Source of the DNA: Rhizobiaceae bacterium
Lineage (GTDB): Bacteria; Pseudomonadota; Alphaproteobacteria; Rhizobiales; Rhizobiaceae
Length of the DNA stretch: 64,000 nt
Direction: 5' to 3'
NCBI GenBank assembly: GCA_023953905.1
Contig: JAMLJA010000011.1
Span: 62,001 to 126,000, forward strand
Shown: piece after piece, positions 26,234 to 33,596 of the stretch
How positions within the stretch are numbered: the stretch's first letter is position 1
Layout of the letters: every line of letters begins with the position of its first letter
Position numbers and translations under genes: made by a program
Notes under the pieces: generated by a model
Database searches by the model: none
What the model was told of the DNA's origin: nothing
What the model saw: the letters and a program-made list of their open reading frames with translations, nothing else

Positions 26234-27570
26234 TGCAGCTTTTTTGCTTCCTCGCCAAGGGCGCCGCGTTGCGTCTTCTCGCGGTGCAGAAGCATTACCT
26301 GCTCCGCGTGCGAGGTCCGATCGTAGTTTTCCTCCAGAATGCCCTCGTCGGCAATGCCGACAGCGTCGGAAAGCTCGGGATACATAATGGTGAGCTTCTG
26401 CGAAACGCCAGGGAGTTGCTCCCTGCCGATGGTGGCCCAAGCCCCGCCGCAATAGTCCGCGAACTCACTGCTGGCGATGGTCGTATGAGGATATTTCTTC
26501 GTCAGTGTCTGCAAGCGCTGCGCCTCATTCACCGCCGAGCCGAAAGCTGAGAAAGTCAACCTGTCCGACAGGCCCACATTTCCGAACATGACATTGCCGA
26601 CATGCAGGCCGATACCGTAGCCGATCGAGTCCAGACCCCGGGAATGCCTATCCTCATTGAGCTTGGCCATCCGCGACACCGCCGTGAATGAACTGGACAA
26701 CGCCGCGCGGCAGGCGATTTCGGAAGGCGCGCGGTGCCGCTCACATGGATAGACAGCCAGAAAGCCATCGCCCAGAAAGCTCAGGATCTGCCCCCCATTT
26801 CGATTGAAGGGTGCCGCGATGGCATCGAAGAATTGGTTCAGGGTTTCGATATAGCCCTCGCGTCCCAACGTCTCCGCGAGACGCGTCGAACCGCGCATGT
26901 CGGCCATCACCACGGCCGCGCGGATGGTGTCGCCGTCGCCGCGTTTGACCTGACCGTTGAGAACTCGCCTGCCCGCGTCGCCTCCCAGATAGGTGGTGAG
27001 CATGTTGTCGGCCAGCTTGTTCAGCACAGCCATTTTCGCGGCCACAGCGAGGTTGCTCTGAATGCGCAGAAGTGCACCAAGCGCGCTTTCGGAAAAGCCA
27101 TTGGGGCTGTCAGTCGTCCAGGAGCCGATCATTCCTTGCCGCTCGCTGCCGAATGAATGCGTGAAGGCGAGGTAATCCGTCATACCCTCTGCTCGCAGCT
27201 CCTCAAAAATGGGGAACTCAACCGGTCCTGTCGGCTCGATACGGCGACGAAAATGCTGGAGATTGTTGCTGATAATGTGGAAATACGGGCTCTGCAGAAA
27301 GCGTTCGGGCGGCAGGCCATTCTTCTTGCTATGCCCTTCAATCTCCACGCCCGCGCCTCGATGCCATGTGAAACTCAACGCATCATAGAGGGGATGCAGC
27401 ATGGAGAAACTCAGCTGTATGCGCGCCACCGGCACGCCCGAGGCTGCAATCCTCTCGCAGAAGCCTTGGATGATCACTTCCAGCGGCTCACCCGAGATCG
27501 CGACCTTCTTGAGCCAGTCGGCAACCTGATCGATAAGAATGGACGAAATCTCGCCACCGGTTGTGATCAT
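26230..27570 (-). CDS. class III adenylate/guanylate cyclase domain protein
   Basis: 446 residues: an N-terminal sensor-like region (about 1-205, no transmembrane helix) and a class III cyclase homology domain (about 215-420). Metal-binding Asp residues are in VVMADMRGST (near 222) and FLGDGFLAVYP (near 266). The substrate-specifying loop reads FGSAVNEAQRLQ, where adenylate cyclases usually have GDxVN, so the nucleobase preference is uncertain. The catalytic Asn and Arg of VNxAxR are kept. It sits between the nucleotide-sugar dehydrogenase gene (29-base gap) and the lyase gene (4-base overlap). The likely product is a cyclic nucleotide that may be read by the cNMP-binding protein encoded at 33117-33569. 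Confidence 0.88.
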   Translation of the reverse strand: MITTGGEISSILIDQVADWLKKVAISGEPLEVIIQGFCERIAASGVPVARIQLSFSMLHPLYDALSFTWHRGAGVEIEGHSKKNGLPPERFLQSPYFHIISNNLQHFRRRIEPTGPVEFPIFEELRAEGMTDYLAFTHSFGSERQGMIGSWTTDSPNGFSESALGALLRIQSNLAVAAKMAVLNKLADNMLTTYLGGDAGRRVLNGQVKRGDGDTIRAAVVMADMRGSTRLAETLGREGYIETLNQFFDAIAAPFNRNGGQILSFLGDGFLAVYPCERHRAPSEIACRAALSSSFTAVSRMAKLNEDRHSRGLDSIGYGIGLHVGNVMFGNVGLSDRLTFSAFGSAVNEAQRLQTLTKKYPHTTIASSEFADYCGGAWATIGREQLPGVSQKLTIMYPELSDAVGIADEGILEENYDRTSHAEQVMLLHREKTQRGALGEEAKKLQ

Positions 27571-27599
27571 TGGAATTGTCCCGTTCTTGAGACTGAGGC

Positions 27600-29051
27600 T
27601 TACGCCTTGACGACGTTTTCCGCGGCGATGCCGTGGCGAGCGAACACATTTCGCGTGTCGACGATGAGAATGCCCGAATTTGCTATCGCGGCGTAATCGA
27701 CCGCATCGTGATCTGTCGCGATAAGGACCGCATCGAAATCAGCGAGCGAGGATTGCGACAGATCGATCGATCGACGCCCCTGCAAGGCACCGTGCTCGCG
27801 TGTTGGAGGCACTTCCGAAACATGGGGATCGTGAAACGCGGCCCTGCCCCCACGCTCTTCGATCAGTTCGATCAATCGCAATGAGGGGCTCTCACGAATG
27901 TCGGGAACATTCTTCTTGTAGGCGAGCCCGACGACCAGCACGCGAGACCGACTGAGAGCCTTGCCTGACTTCCGATCAAGCGCATCCGCCAGTCGCGCCA
28001 CGACATGGCGCGGCATCGCCGAATTGATCTCGCCGGCGAGTTCAATAAAGCGCGTTGGCATCTCAAACTCGCGCGCCTTCCACGTGAGGTAGAATGGATC
28101 GATGGGCACGCAATGCCCTCCAAGGCCCGGCCCCGGATAGAAGGGCATATAGCCAAAGGGCTTGCTCTTGGCTGCCTCGATCACCTCCCAGATATCGATG
28201 CCCATGGCGTCGTAGACGACTTTGAGCTCGTTCACGAGCGCGATATTGACGGAGCGGAAGATGTTCTCTGTCAGTTTTACCGCTTCTGCTGTCGCTGTCG
28301 TCGAAACCGGCACTGTCGTTGCGACCACCGCGCCATAAAGCGACTGCATGAGTGCGGCGGCGTCATCGCCATCGCCCGCCACGACCTTCGGAATAGTGGC
28401 GACCGCAAAATCGCGGTTGCCCGGGTCCTCTCGCTCTGGCGAGAAACCAAGGTAGAAGTCGCGGCCTGAACGGAGGCCCGTCTCCTCCAGAATGGGACGA
28501 AGAACGCCGTCTGTCGTTCCAGGGTAAGTGGTGGACTCAAGCACGATGAGCTGACCCGGGCGCAGATGTTCGGCAATGGCGCGGGCAGTCGTCTCGATGA
28601 AAGAGAGGTCCGGCTCGCGATGCCGCGTCAGCGGTGTCGGCACGCAAATGATGACGACATCGCAGGCCGCCAGTTCGCTGAAATCAGCCGTTGCGCGAAA
28701 GCGTTTTGCCTCAAGCGCCCCGGAGAGGGTTTCACTCGACACCGCCTCAATATAGGACGCGCCGGCATTGAGCTTCTCGACCTTTTCAGAATCGATGTCG
28801 AAGCCGCGGGTCGGAAAGCTCCCACCTGCCATTGCCATGGCGAGCGGCAGCCCCACATAGCCGAGACCTATAATTCCTACACGCGCCATTCGGGCGTCGA
28901 TGCGTGTGCGGAGGGTGTCGAAATTCGAAAGACTTGTGTCCAAAGCGTCGGCTTTTCGCAGGTTGGGCGCAACATCGCCGTGCGCAAGATATGGGCTGGC
29001 GCGGGTCAGGATACCAGAGCGCGATGCCGGAATAAATCGCTCAGCCTGCAC
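27600..29051 (-). CDS. UDP-N-acetylhexosamine-type 6-dehydrogenase
   Basis: Up to 483 residues of the UDP-glucose/GDP-mannose dehydrogenase superfamily, WbpA/TviB branch. NAD motif VGIIGLGYVGLPLA, VPTPLTRHREPDLS, STTYPGTT, FSPEREDPGN and the catalytic Cys in GLGGHCVPIDPFYL; a C-terminal domain with KKNVPDIRESPS. It oxidises C6 of a UDP-HexNAc or UDP-hexose to a uronate in two steps. The start is uncertain: GTG 29051 has no ribosome site, TTG 28943 and ATG 28889 are alternatives, and family members begin near 28943. Second gene of the DUF3095 operon, so uronate precursor for the local polymer. Confidence 0.9.
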   Translation of the reverse strand: MQAERFIPASRSGILTRASPYLAHGDVAPNLRKADALDTSLSNFDTLRTRIDARMARVGIIGLGYVGLPLAMAMAGGSFPTRGFDIDSEKVEKLNAGASYIEAVSSETLSGALEAKRFRATADFSELAACDVVIICVPTPLTRHREPDLSFIETTARAIAEHLRPGQLIVLESTTYPGTTDGVLRPILEETGLRSGRDFYLGFSPEREDPGNRDFAVATIPKVVAGDGDDAAALMQSLYGAVVATTVPVSTTATAEAVKLTENIFRSVNIALVNELKVVYDAMGIDIWEVIEAAKSKPFGYMPFYPGPGLGGHCVPIDPFYLTWKAREFEMPTRFIELAGEINSAMPRHVVARLADALDRKSGKALSRSRVLVVGLAYKKNVPDIRESPSLRLIELIEERGGRAAFHDPHVSEVPPTREHGALQGRRSIDLSQSSLADFDAVLIATDHDAVDYAAIANSGILIVDTRNVFARHGIAAENVVKA

Positions 29052-29087
29052 TTGCGTAAACCGGCGTCGGACACTTCGGTGATCGTG

Positions 29088-30284
29088 TCAGGCGGCGGCG
29101 GCCAAGGTTTTTGCCTTGAGATCGGCGGCGGCCATGGCATATCCGCCCGCCCCGCCGTCCACGAAATGAACGTGGTCGCGCTGCATCGGGTTCACCACCA
29201 TGCATGTCATGAGGGCGGAGTCCTGAACATGCATGCCGAAGTTGCATATGCCTTGAGACTGCGCCGCCTGGAGCCGCGTTTCCACGCGTCGGCGCAGATC
29301 CGCATCCATATCCACGGTCATTTTCAGGCCGTCGTCAAACTTCCTGAAATCCGTATTCTGGATGACCTCTTTCTTGTATCGCTTGGGATCGAAGGGGCCG
29401 AGCGACCGGTTGAGACGGTCGGCCAGCGCGACCAACACCACGAGCCCCGTCGTCTTCAGCCAGGCAATCATCCTGCGGCCCTTTGGAGCGGCCCGCGACT
29501 CGGGGCCAACGCCTGAGGATGAGAAATCGAACTTCAGCGTCTCTTCAGACACAGGCCGGGTGTCCTGTCTCTCCTCGCCGGTCAGGGCGACGATATCAGA
29601 GACGAGCGTTTGAAATGCTTGGACATTTCCCGCCGGCCCAGGCACCGCGATGATCGACACGATCTCGCCATTACGCGCAGCAATCGGGTTCCAGCGGCAC
29701 GACAGCCCGTTCAAATTTGGCTCAATACCAGATAAGGGGGGCTCGACGTCATAGCGTCCAGCTTTCATCTCGGCTTCTGCCCAGCTTGCCCCGCCGCCGG
29801 TAAACATGGCGTAGGAAACATTGTCCGAGGCCCTGAAGCGCGCGACGCGCACATCAAGGCCTTCTGCGCGAATATCCGCGACCGGAACGAGGGCTACACG
29901 CAGCGTCAGCCCGAGTTCTTCCGAAACCCATGTGCGGACCGCCGACAGCGCGGCTCGCGTCTCACCCTCGAACGGACCGGGGACGGCAACGAGGGCGCCA
30001 TCTCCGCCAAAGACATAAGGCATTTCGCGATGATCGAGCGCATTGAGAATTGCCGAAATCACGCTCGCACCAGCCATGTTGACTGCTTTGTAGCGCCCCG
30101 TCGTGATGGCATCGGTCGAGTTGACGATATCAGCGGCTGCCAGCAGCCAGTCATCCGGCAGTGGATGGTAATTTACCGCGTCCGCAACGCCCTTGAAGTC
30201 CGAAAAGAGCGGCACATCGCGGAAAAATCGTTCATCCTGCTCCCTCATATCGATACGTCTATCATATCCCATTGTCGTCGACAT
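29088..30284 (-). CDS. DUF3095 protein, cyclase-like
   Basis: 398-residue member of the DUF3095 family. FKGVADAVNYHPLPDDW begins the domain; LLAAADIVNSTDA and YVFGGDGALVAVP (about residues 89-101) resemble the two metal strands of class III cyclases, and CRWNPI (about 195-200) is conserved in the family. A hydrophobic segment near 280-295 may be a membrane helix. Function is unproven; the family is suspected to bind or cyclise nucleotides. It heads the leftward operon that also holds a true class III cyclase gene, divergent from a GT4 gene 45 bases away. Confidence 0.8.
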   Translation of the reverse strand: MSTTMGYDRRIDMREQDERFFRDVPLFSDFKGVADAVNYHPLPDDWLLAAADIVNSTDAITTGRYKAVNMAGASVISAILNALDHREMPYVFGGDGALVAVPGPFEGETRAALSAVRTWVSEELGLTLRVALVPVADIRAEGLDVRVARFRASDNVSYAMFTGGGASWAEAEMKAGRYDVEPPLSGIEPNLNGLSCRWNPIAARNGEIVSIIAVPGPAGNVQAFQTLVSDIVALTGEERQDTRPVSEETLKFDFSSSGVGPESRAAPKGRRMIAWLKTTGLVVLVALADRLNRSLGPFDPKRYKKEVIQNTDFRKFDDGLKMTVDMDADLRRRVETRLQAAQSQGICNFGMHVQDSALMTCMVVNPMQRDHVHFVDGGAGGYAMAAADLKAKTLAAAA

Positions 30285-30329
30285 CAGCTGTTTGACTCAG
30301 ATACGGTTTCACCCGATAGCATCGCAGCA

Positions 30330-31415
30330 ATGCGGATCGCCTTTTATGCACCCCTTAAATCGCCAAACCACCCGATCGTTTCCGGTGATAGGCAGATAGC
30401 CCGGCTGCTCGTGCGCGCCCTTGGCTTGATTGGAGATACGGTTGAAGTTGTCTCGGAGTTGCGGAGCTATCTGCCTGCGCCCGACTTTGGCATGCTAGAA
30501 GACCTGCAGCGTGCAGCAGCCTCCGAACGGGACCGGCTGACAGCTCTGTGGCGGTCCGGCAGCCCGCCCGACATATGGTTCACATACCATCCCTACTACA
30601 AGTCCCCCGATCTCATTGGACCCGCACTCGCGACTGCATTTTCCATTCCCTATGTGACGGCGGAAGCTTCCTTCTCGCGCAGGCGGGCGATCGCGGCCTG
30701 GGCCGAGAGCCAGTCCTATGTTGGGGCGGCAGTGAGGGCTGCAGCCGTCAACTTCTGCCTGACACGCCGCGACAAGGAAGGACTGAACAATAACATTCCA
30801 GAGGCATCGCTCGCGATGCTATCGCCGTTCATCGATGTCACGCCTTTCGCGCCAGCGCCGGACAAAGGCCGGCACAAGCTCGTGACGGTTGCCATGATGC
30901 GGCCAGGCGACAAGCTCGAAAGCTACACCCGGCTCGCGGAGGCACTTCATCTGATCCAGCAGAGGCAGTGGACGCTGTCGATTGTCGGCGACGGACCGTG
31001 CCGCGAGGCTGTGCACCAGCTCTTCTCGGGCTTCGAGACCGACCGGATTACGTGGCATGGAGAATTGTCCCAGCCCGAGGTAGCCGCGCTGCTCTCCACA
31101 TCGGATATCTATGTCTGGCCGGGCTGTGGCGAAGCCTTCGGCCTGGCCTATCTTGAGGCCTTGGCGTCCGGTCTGCCGGTGGTCGCGCAAGACACATCCG
31201 GCGTGTCCGAGGTCGTCACCAACGGGAAGACTGGACTGCTTACGCAAGATGGAGACAGCGCCGCCTATGCGGCGGCAATCGAGCGCCTGCTTGACAACCG
31301 TTCCGAACGCGATCTCCTCGGCTCGCAAGCGCGGCTTGAAGCGCTTGAAACACATTCACTCGAAGCGGCCGCCCAGCGACTTTCAGAAGTGATTGGTCGC
31401 GTACGAAAGAGTTGA
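30330..31415 (+). CDS. GT4 family glycosyltransferase
   Basis: 361-residue GT-B enzyme. The N-terminus MRIAFYAPLKSPNHPIVSGDR is acceptor-side; the C-terminal donor domain has KLVTVAMMRPGDKLESY, LSIVGDGPCREAV, ITWHGELSQPEVAALL, and the EX7E-type sequence GEAFGLAYLEALASGLPVV. It transfers an activated sugar in the cytoplasm during assembly of a surface glycan. ATG 30330 is the homology start; no ribosome site is seen, and a weak TTGACT-N17-GATAGC promoter would start the RNA almost at the ATG, so a leaderless message is possible. It is followed after 3 bases by the deacetylase-like gene. Confidence 0.88.
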   Translation: MRIAFYAPLKSPNHPIVSGDRQIARLLVRALGLIGDTVEVVSELRSYLPAPDFGMLEDLQRAAASERDRLTALWRSGSPPDIWFTYHPYYKSPDLIGPALATAFSIPYVTAEASFSRRRAIAAWAESQSYVGAAVRAAAVNFCLTRRDKEGLNNNIPEASLAMLSPFIDVTPFAPAPDKGRHKLVTVAMMRPGDKLESYTRLAEALHLIQQRQWTLSIVGDGPCREAVHQLFSGFETDRITWHGELSQPEVAALLSTSDIYVWPGCGEAFGLAYLEALASGLPVVAQDTSGVSEVVTNGKTGLLTQDGDSAAYAAAIERLLDNRSERDLLGSQARLEALETHSLEAAAQRLSEVIGRVRKS

Positions 31416-31418
31416 ACG

Positions 31419-32174
31419 ATGTCGGGTCCATTTGTTCTACTTGAAGACTACCTCCACCGTCGGGCCGACAATGGGCGCCGGGTGGACTTCTGGCTGCGTG
31501 ACGACGATGCCATCGAACCTACCGATGCGCTCGATCAGTTGCTTGGGCTGGCAGGGTCCAGCAACATTCCGTTGGCTCTGGCCGTGATACCAGCCTTCAC
31601 TGGCGAGGCGCTCGCCAGACGATTGGCGGACGCAGAGAGTGTCACGGTCCTGCTACACGGTTGGGCGCATGACAATCACGCTCCTGATGGCGAGAAGAAG
31701 CAGGAATTCGGACCGCATCGGCCATATGATGTCATGCTCGCGGAACTGACCAGAGGACGCGCCCGGCTGAGGGCCCTGTTCGGCGCGTGCTTCTATCCGC
31801 TTTTCGTGCCCCCCTGGAACCGCATTGATCCCTCCTTGATTCCACACCTGCCCGAAGCTGAACTATGCGCGCTCTCGACTTTCGGCACCGAAAGGCGATC
31901 CGCTATTGCCATGGTCAACACTCATGTCGACATCATCGACTGGCATGGCACGCGAGGCGGTCGCGACCCAGCAATACTGGTCCATGAAATCATTGCGCGA
32001 CTGGACCACGGGGACGTCGTTGGCGTGCTCACACATCACCTCGTGCACGATAGGGCAGCATGGGATTTTCTAGCAGAACTGTTCGCTCTCACTTCACGAC
32101 ACCCAGCCTGTCGCTGGCGTTCAATCCGGGATCTTGCGGATGAACGGACGCAATCGCTACAAATCGAGGATTAA
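31419..32174 (+). CDS. NodB-like polysaccharide deacetylase homologue
   Basis: 251 residues with the outline of a carbohydrate esterase 4 fold: DFWLRDDDAIEP provides the catalytic/metal Asp cluster (about residues 24-35), LLHGWAHDNH supplies metal His residues (about 79-88), PLFVPPWNRIDP is the substrate loop, and GVLTHHLVHD the late His. No signal peptide or membrane helix, so it may act in the cytoplasm on a lipid-linked or nucleotide sugar. Only 3 bases after the GT4 gene, so same transcript. Its last 18 bases overlap the convergent MBL gene. The substrate is unknown, but an N-acetylated polymer would fit the UDP-HexNAc dehydrogenase nearby. Confidence 0.78.
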   Translation: MSGPFVLLEDYLHRRADNGRRVDFWLRDDDAIEPTDALDQLLGLAGSSNIPLALAVIPAFTGEALARRLADAESVTVLLHGWAHDNHAPDGEKKQEFGPHRPYDVMLAELTRGRARLRALFGACFYPLFVPPWNRIDPSLIPHLPEAELCALSTFGTERRSAIAMVNTHVDIIDWHGTRGGRDPAILVHEIIARLDHGDVVGVLTHHLVHDRAAWDFLAELFALTSRHPACRWRSIRDLADERTQSLQIED

Positions 32175-32987
32175 TCCATCGCGCGCGGCGAAAGCGCCCG
32201 AGAAGCGCGCCTGGGCGGCGCGCTCTATCTCTTCGACCTGAGAATCGGTGCGGGACGGATCATGGTGGAAAAGCGCCAGCCGCTTCGCGCCGGCTGCCTT
32301 GCAGAGCTTGATGCCCTGCTCCCAAGTGGAATGGCCGAAACCGCGATAGCGCTCCATCTCTGATTCCAGATAAGTCGAGTCATAAATCACGAGATCCGCA
32401 TCCGCGATGAGGTCCAAAACGACCGGGTCAAGCACCCCCGCAACGTGCTCGGTATCGCTGATCAAAGCTACCGACTTGCCGTTTGCCTCGACACGGTAGC
32501 CGACACATCCACCTGGATGACTGAGACTGCCTGTGCGGACCACCATGCCCGCCCGCGGCGCAAGCGCGTCTCCCGGCACGAAATCGCGGCAGTGAAGATT
32601 GGAGGTGCAATACTCCGCCGAAACGGGGAACCAAGGCGGGCTGATGAACTGTCCGATCAACTCACGGGTCGTCATCCTGCCGTGGGTGTGTCCCGACCAC
32701 AGGATGAGCTTGGTGCTCGGGTCATATAGAGGATGGAAAAAGGGCAGGCCAATGACATGGTCGTAGTGGCAATGGGTCAGAAAAACGTCGATCTCTGCGA
32801 CGCCCGCCTTTTTGAGCGCTCTTCCTGCCTGATAGAGCCCCGAGCCGCCATCGAGTATCAGTCTCTCGTCACCGCAGCTGACCTCGATACAGGCGGTATT
32901 GCCGCCAAACCGGGCGTAGTCCGCGCCCGACACAGGAATACTCCCGCGCACTCCCCAGAATTGAACCTTCAACGGTACTTCGCTCAT
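32157..32987 (-). CDS. MBL-fold metallo-hydrolase
   Basis: 276-residue metallo-beta-lactamase fold protein of the RNase Z / PhnP / cyclic-phosphodiesterase-like group. Starts VQFWGVRGSIP, has LILDGGSGLYQAG, the metal motif LTHCHYDHVIGLPFF (HxHxDH), LSHPGGCVGYRV, ALISDTEH and FHHDPSRTD. Substrates in this group include phosphodiesters, so degradation of a cyclic nucleotide is conceivable here but only by context. ATG 32987 follows AAAGGA. Last gene of the operon methyltransferase-like - ABC - cNMP-binding - MBL, after a 129-base gap that contains a hairpin (33057-33084). Confidence 0.85.
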   Translation of the reverse strand: MSEVPLKVQFWGVRGSIPVSGADYARFGGNTACIEVSCGDERLILDGGSGLYQAGRALKKAGVAEIDVFLTHCHYDHVIGLPFFHPLYDPSTKLILWSGHTHGRMTTRELIGQFISPPWFPVSAEYCTSNLHCRDFVPGDALAPRAGMVVRTGSLSHPGGCVGYRVEANGKSVALISDTEHVAGVLDPVVLDLIADADLVIYDSTYLESEMERYRGFGHSTWEQGIKLCKAAGAKRLALFHHDPSRTDSQVEEIERAAQARFSGAFAARDGLILDL

Positions 32988-33116
32988 TCCAATCCTTTGC
33001 CGCGCATCCCGGAGGTGCTGCGGCCTTGCCTGCGGGGCATTTCAGCGGATAGCTGAGCCGAAAGGCAAGAAATTTGATTTCGGCCAGAAGCCGCGGAGCG
33101 AAAAACGGCCATCACT

Positions 33117-33569
33117 CTAATGCGGACGGCTGCGTTCGAGGCTAAGTTCCGCGGTCGTGGCGCTCAACCTGTCGGCAAGCACTTTCAGAATCTCCAAGGT
33201 CATCTCCGGGTTTTCCTTCAGCATGCGAAGGAAGTGATCTTTGCGGATACGCAAGGCTTCCAGCCTCTCGCTCGCCTGGACGGTCGCGGTACGCGATACG
33301 TCACACAAGATCGCGATCTCACCCACGATGGCGTTCGGCTCCACGCCAGCCACCTTTATCTGCCCCGCGTCGGACTCGACCAGAATGTCGGCGCTGCCTG
33401 TCAGAATGACGTAGGCCGCGTCACCTTCCTCGCCCTGCCGAAACAAAACCTGGCCCGCATTGTAGCTGACACGGTCAGACGTGAATGCGAGAAGTTTGAG
33501 TTTTGCCGGTTCCACGCCTGCGAACAATGGAACTCGCTTGAGCATTCCTACTTCGTCTTTGAGCAACAT
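33117..33569 (-). CDS. stand-alone cyclic nucleotide-binding domain protein
   Basis: 150 residues, essentially one CRP-type cNMP-binding beta-barrel with no DNA-binding helix-turn-helix. The phosphate-binding cassette reads VGEIAILCDVSRTATV (about residues 84-99), keeping the Glu and the Arg needed for cyclic nucleotide contact. LFRQGEEGDAAYVILTG marks the earlier strand. It ends in a long helix. Directly downstream (27 bases) of the degenerate ABC gene, so probably a ligand-binding partner or regulator of that protein. Likely cytoplasmic. Confidence 0.9.
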   Translation of the reverse strand: MLLKDEVGMLKRVPLFAGVEPAKLKLLAFTSDRVSYNAGQVLFRQGEEGDAAYVILTGSADILVESDAGQIKVAGVEPNAIVGEIAILCDVSRTATVQASERLEALRIRKDHFLRMLKENPEMTLEILKVLADRLSATTAELSLERSRPH

Positions 33570-33596
33570 CGTTCGTTCCAGCCAATTACCCTAACA

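Noticed and set aside
30292..30320. TTGACT-N17-GATAGC as promoter of the GT4 gene
   Set aside because: The -10 matches the consensus at only three positions; mentioned in the gene entry but not listed as a feature.
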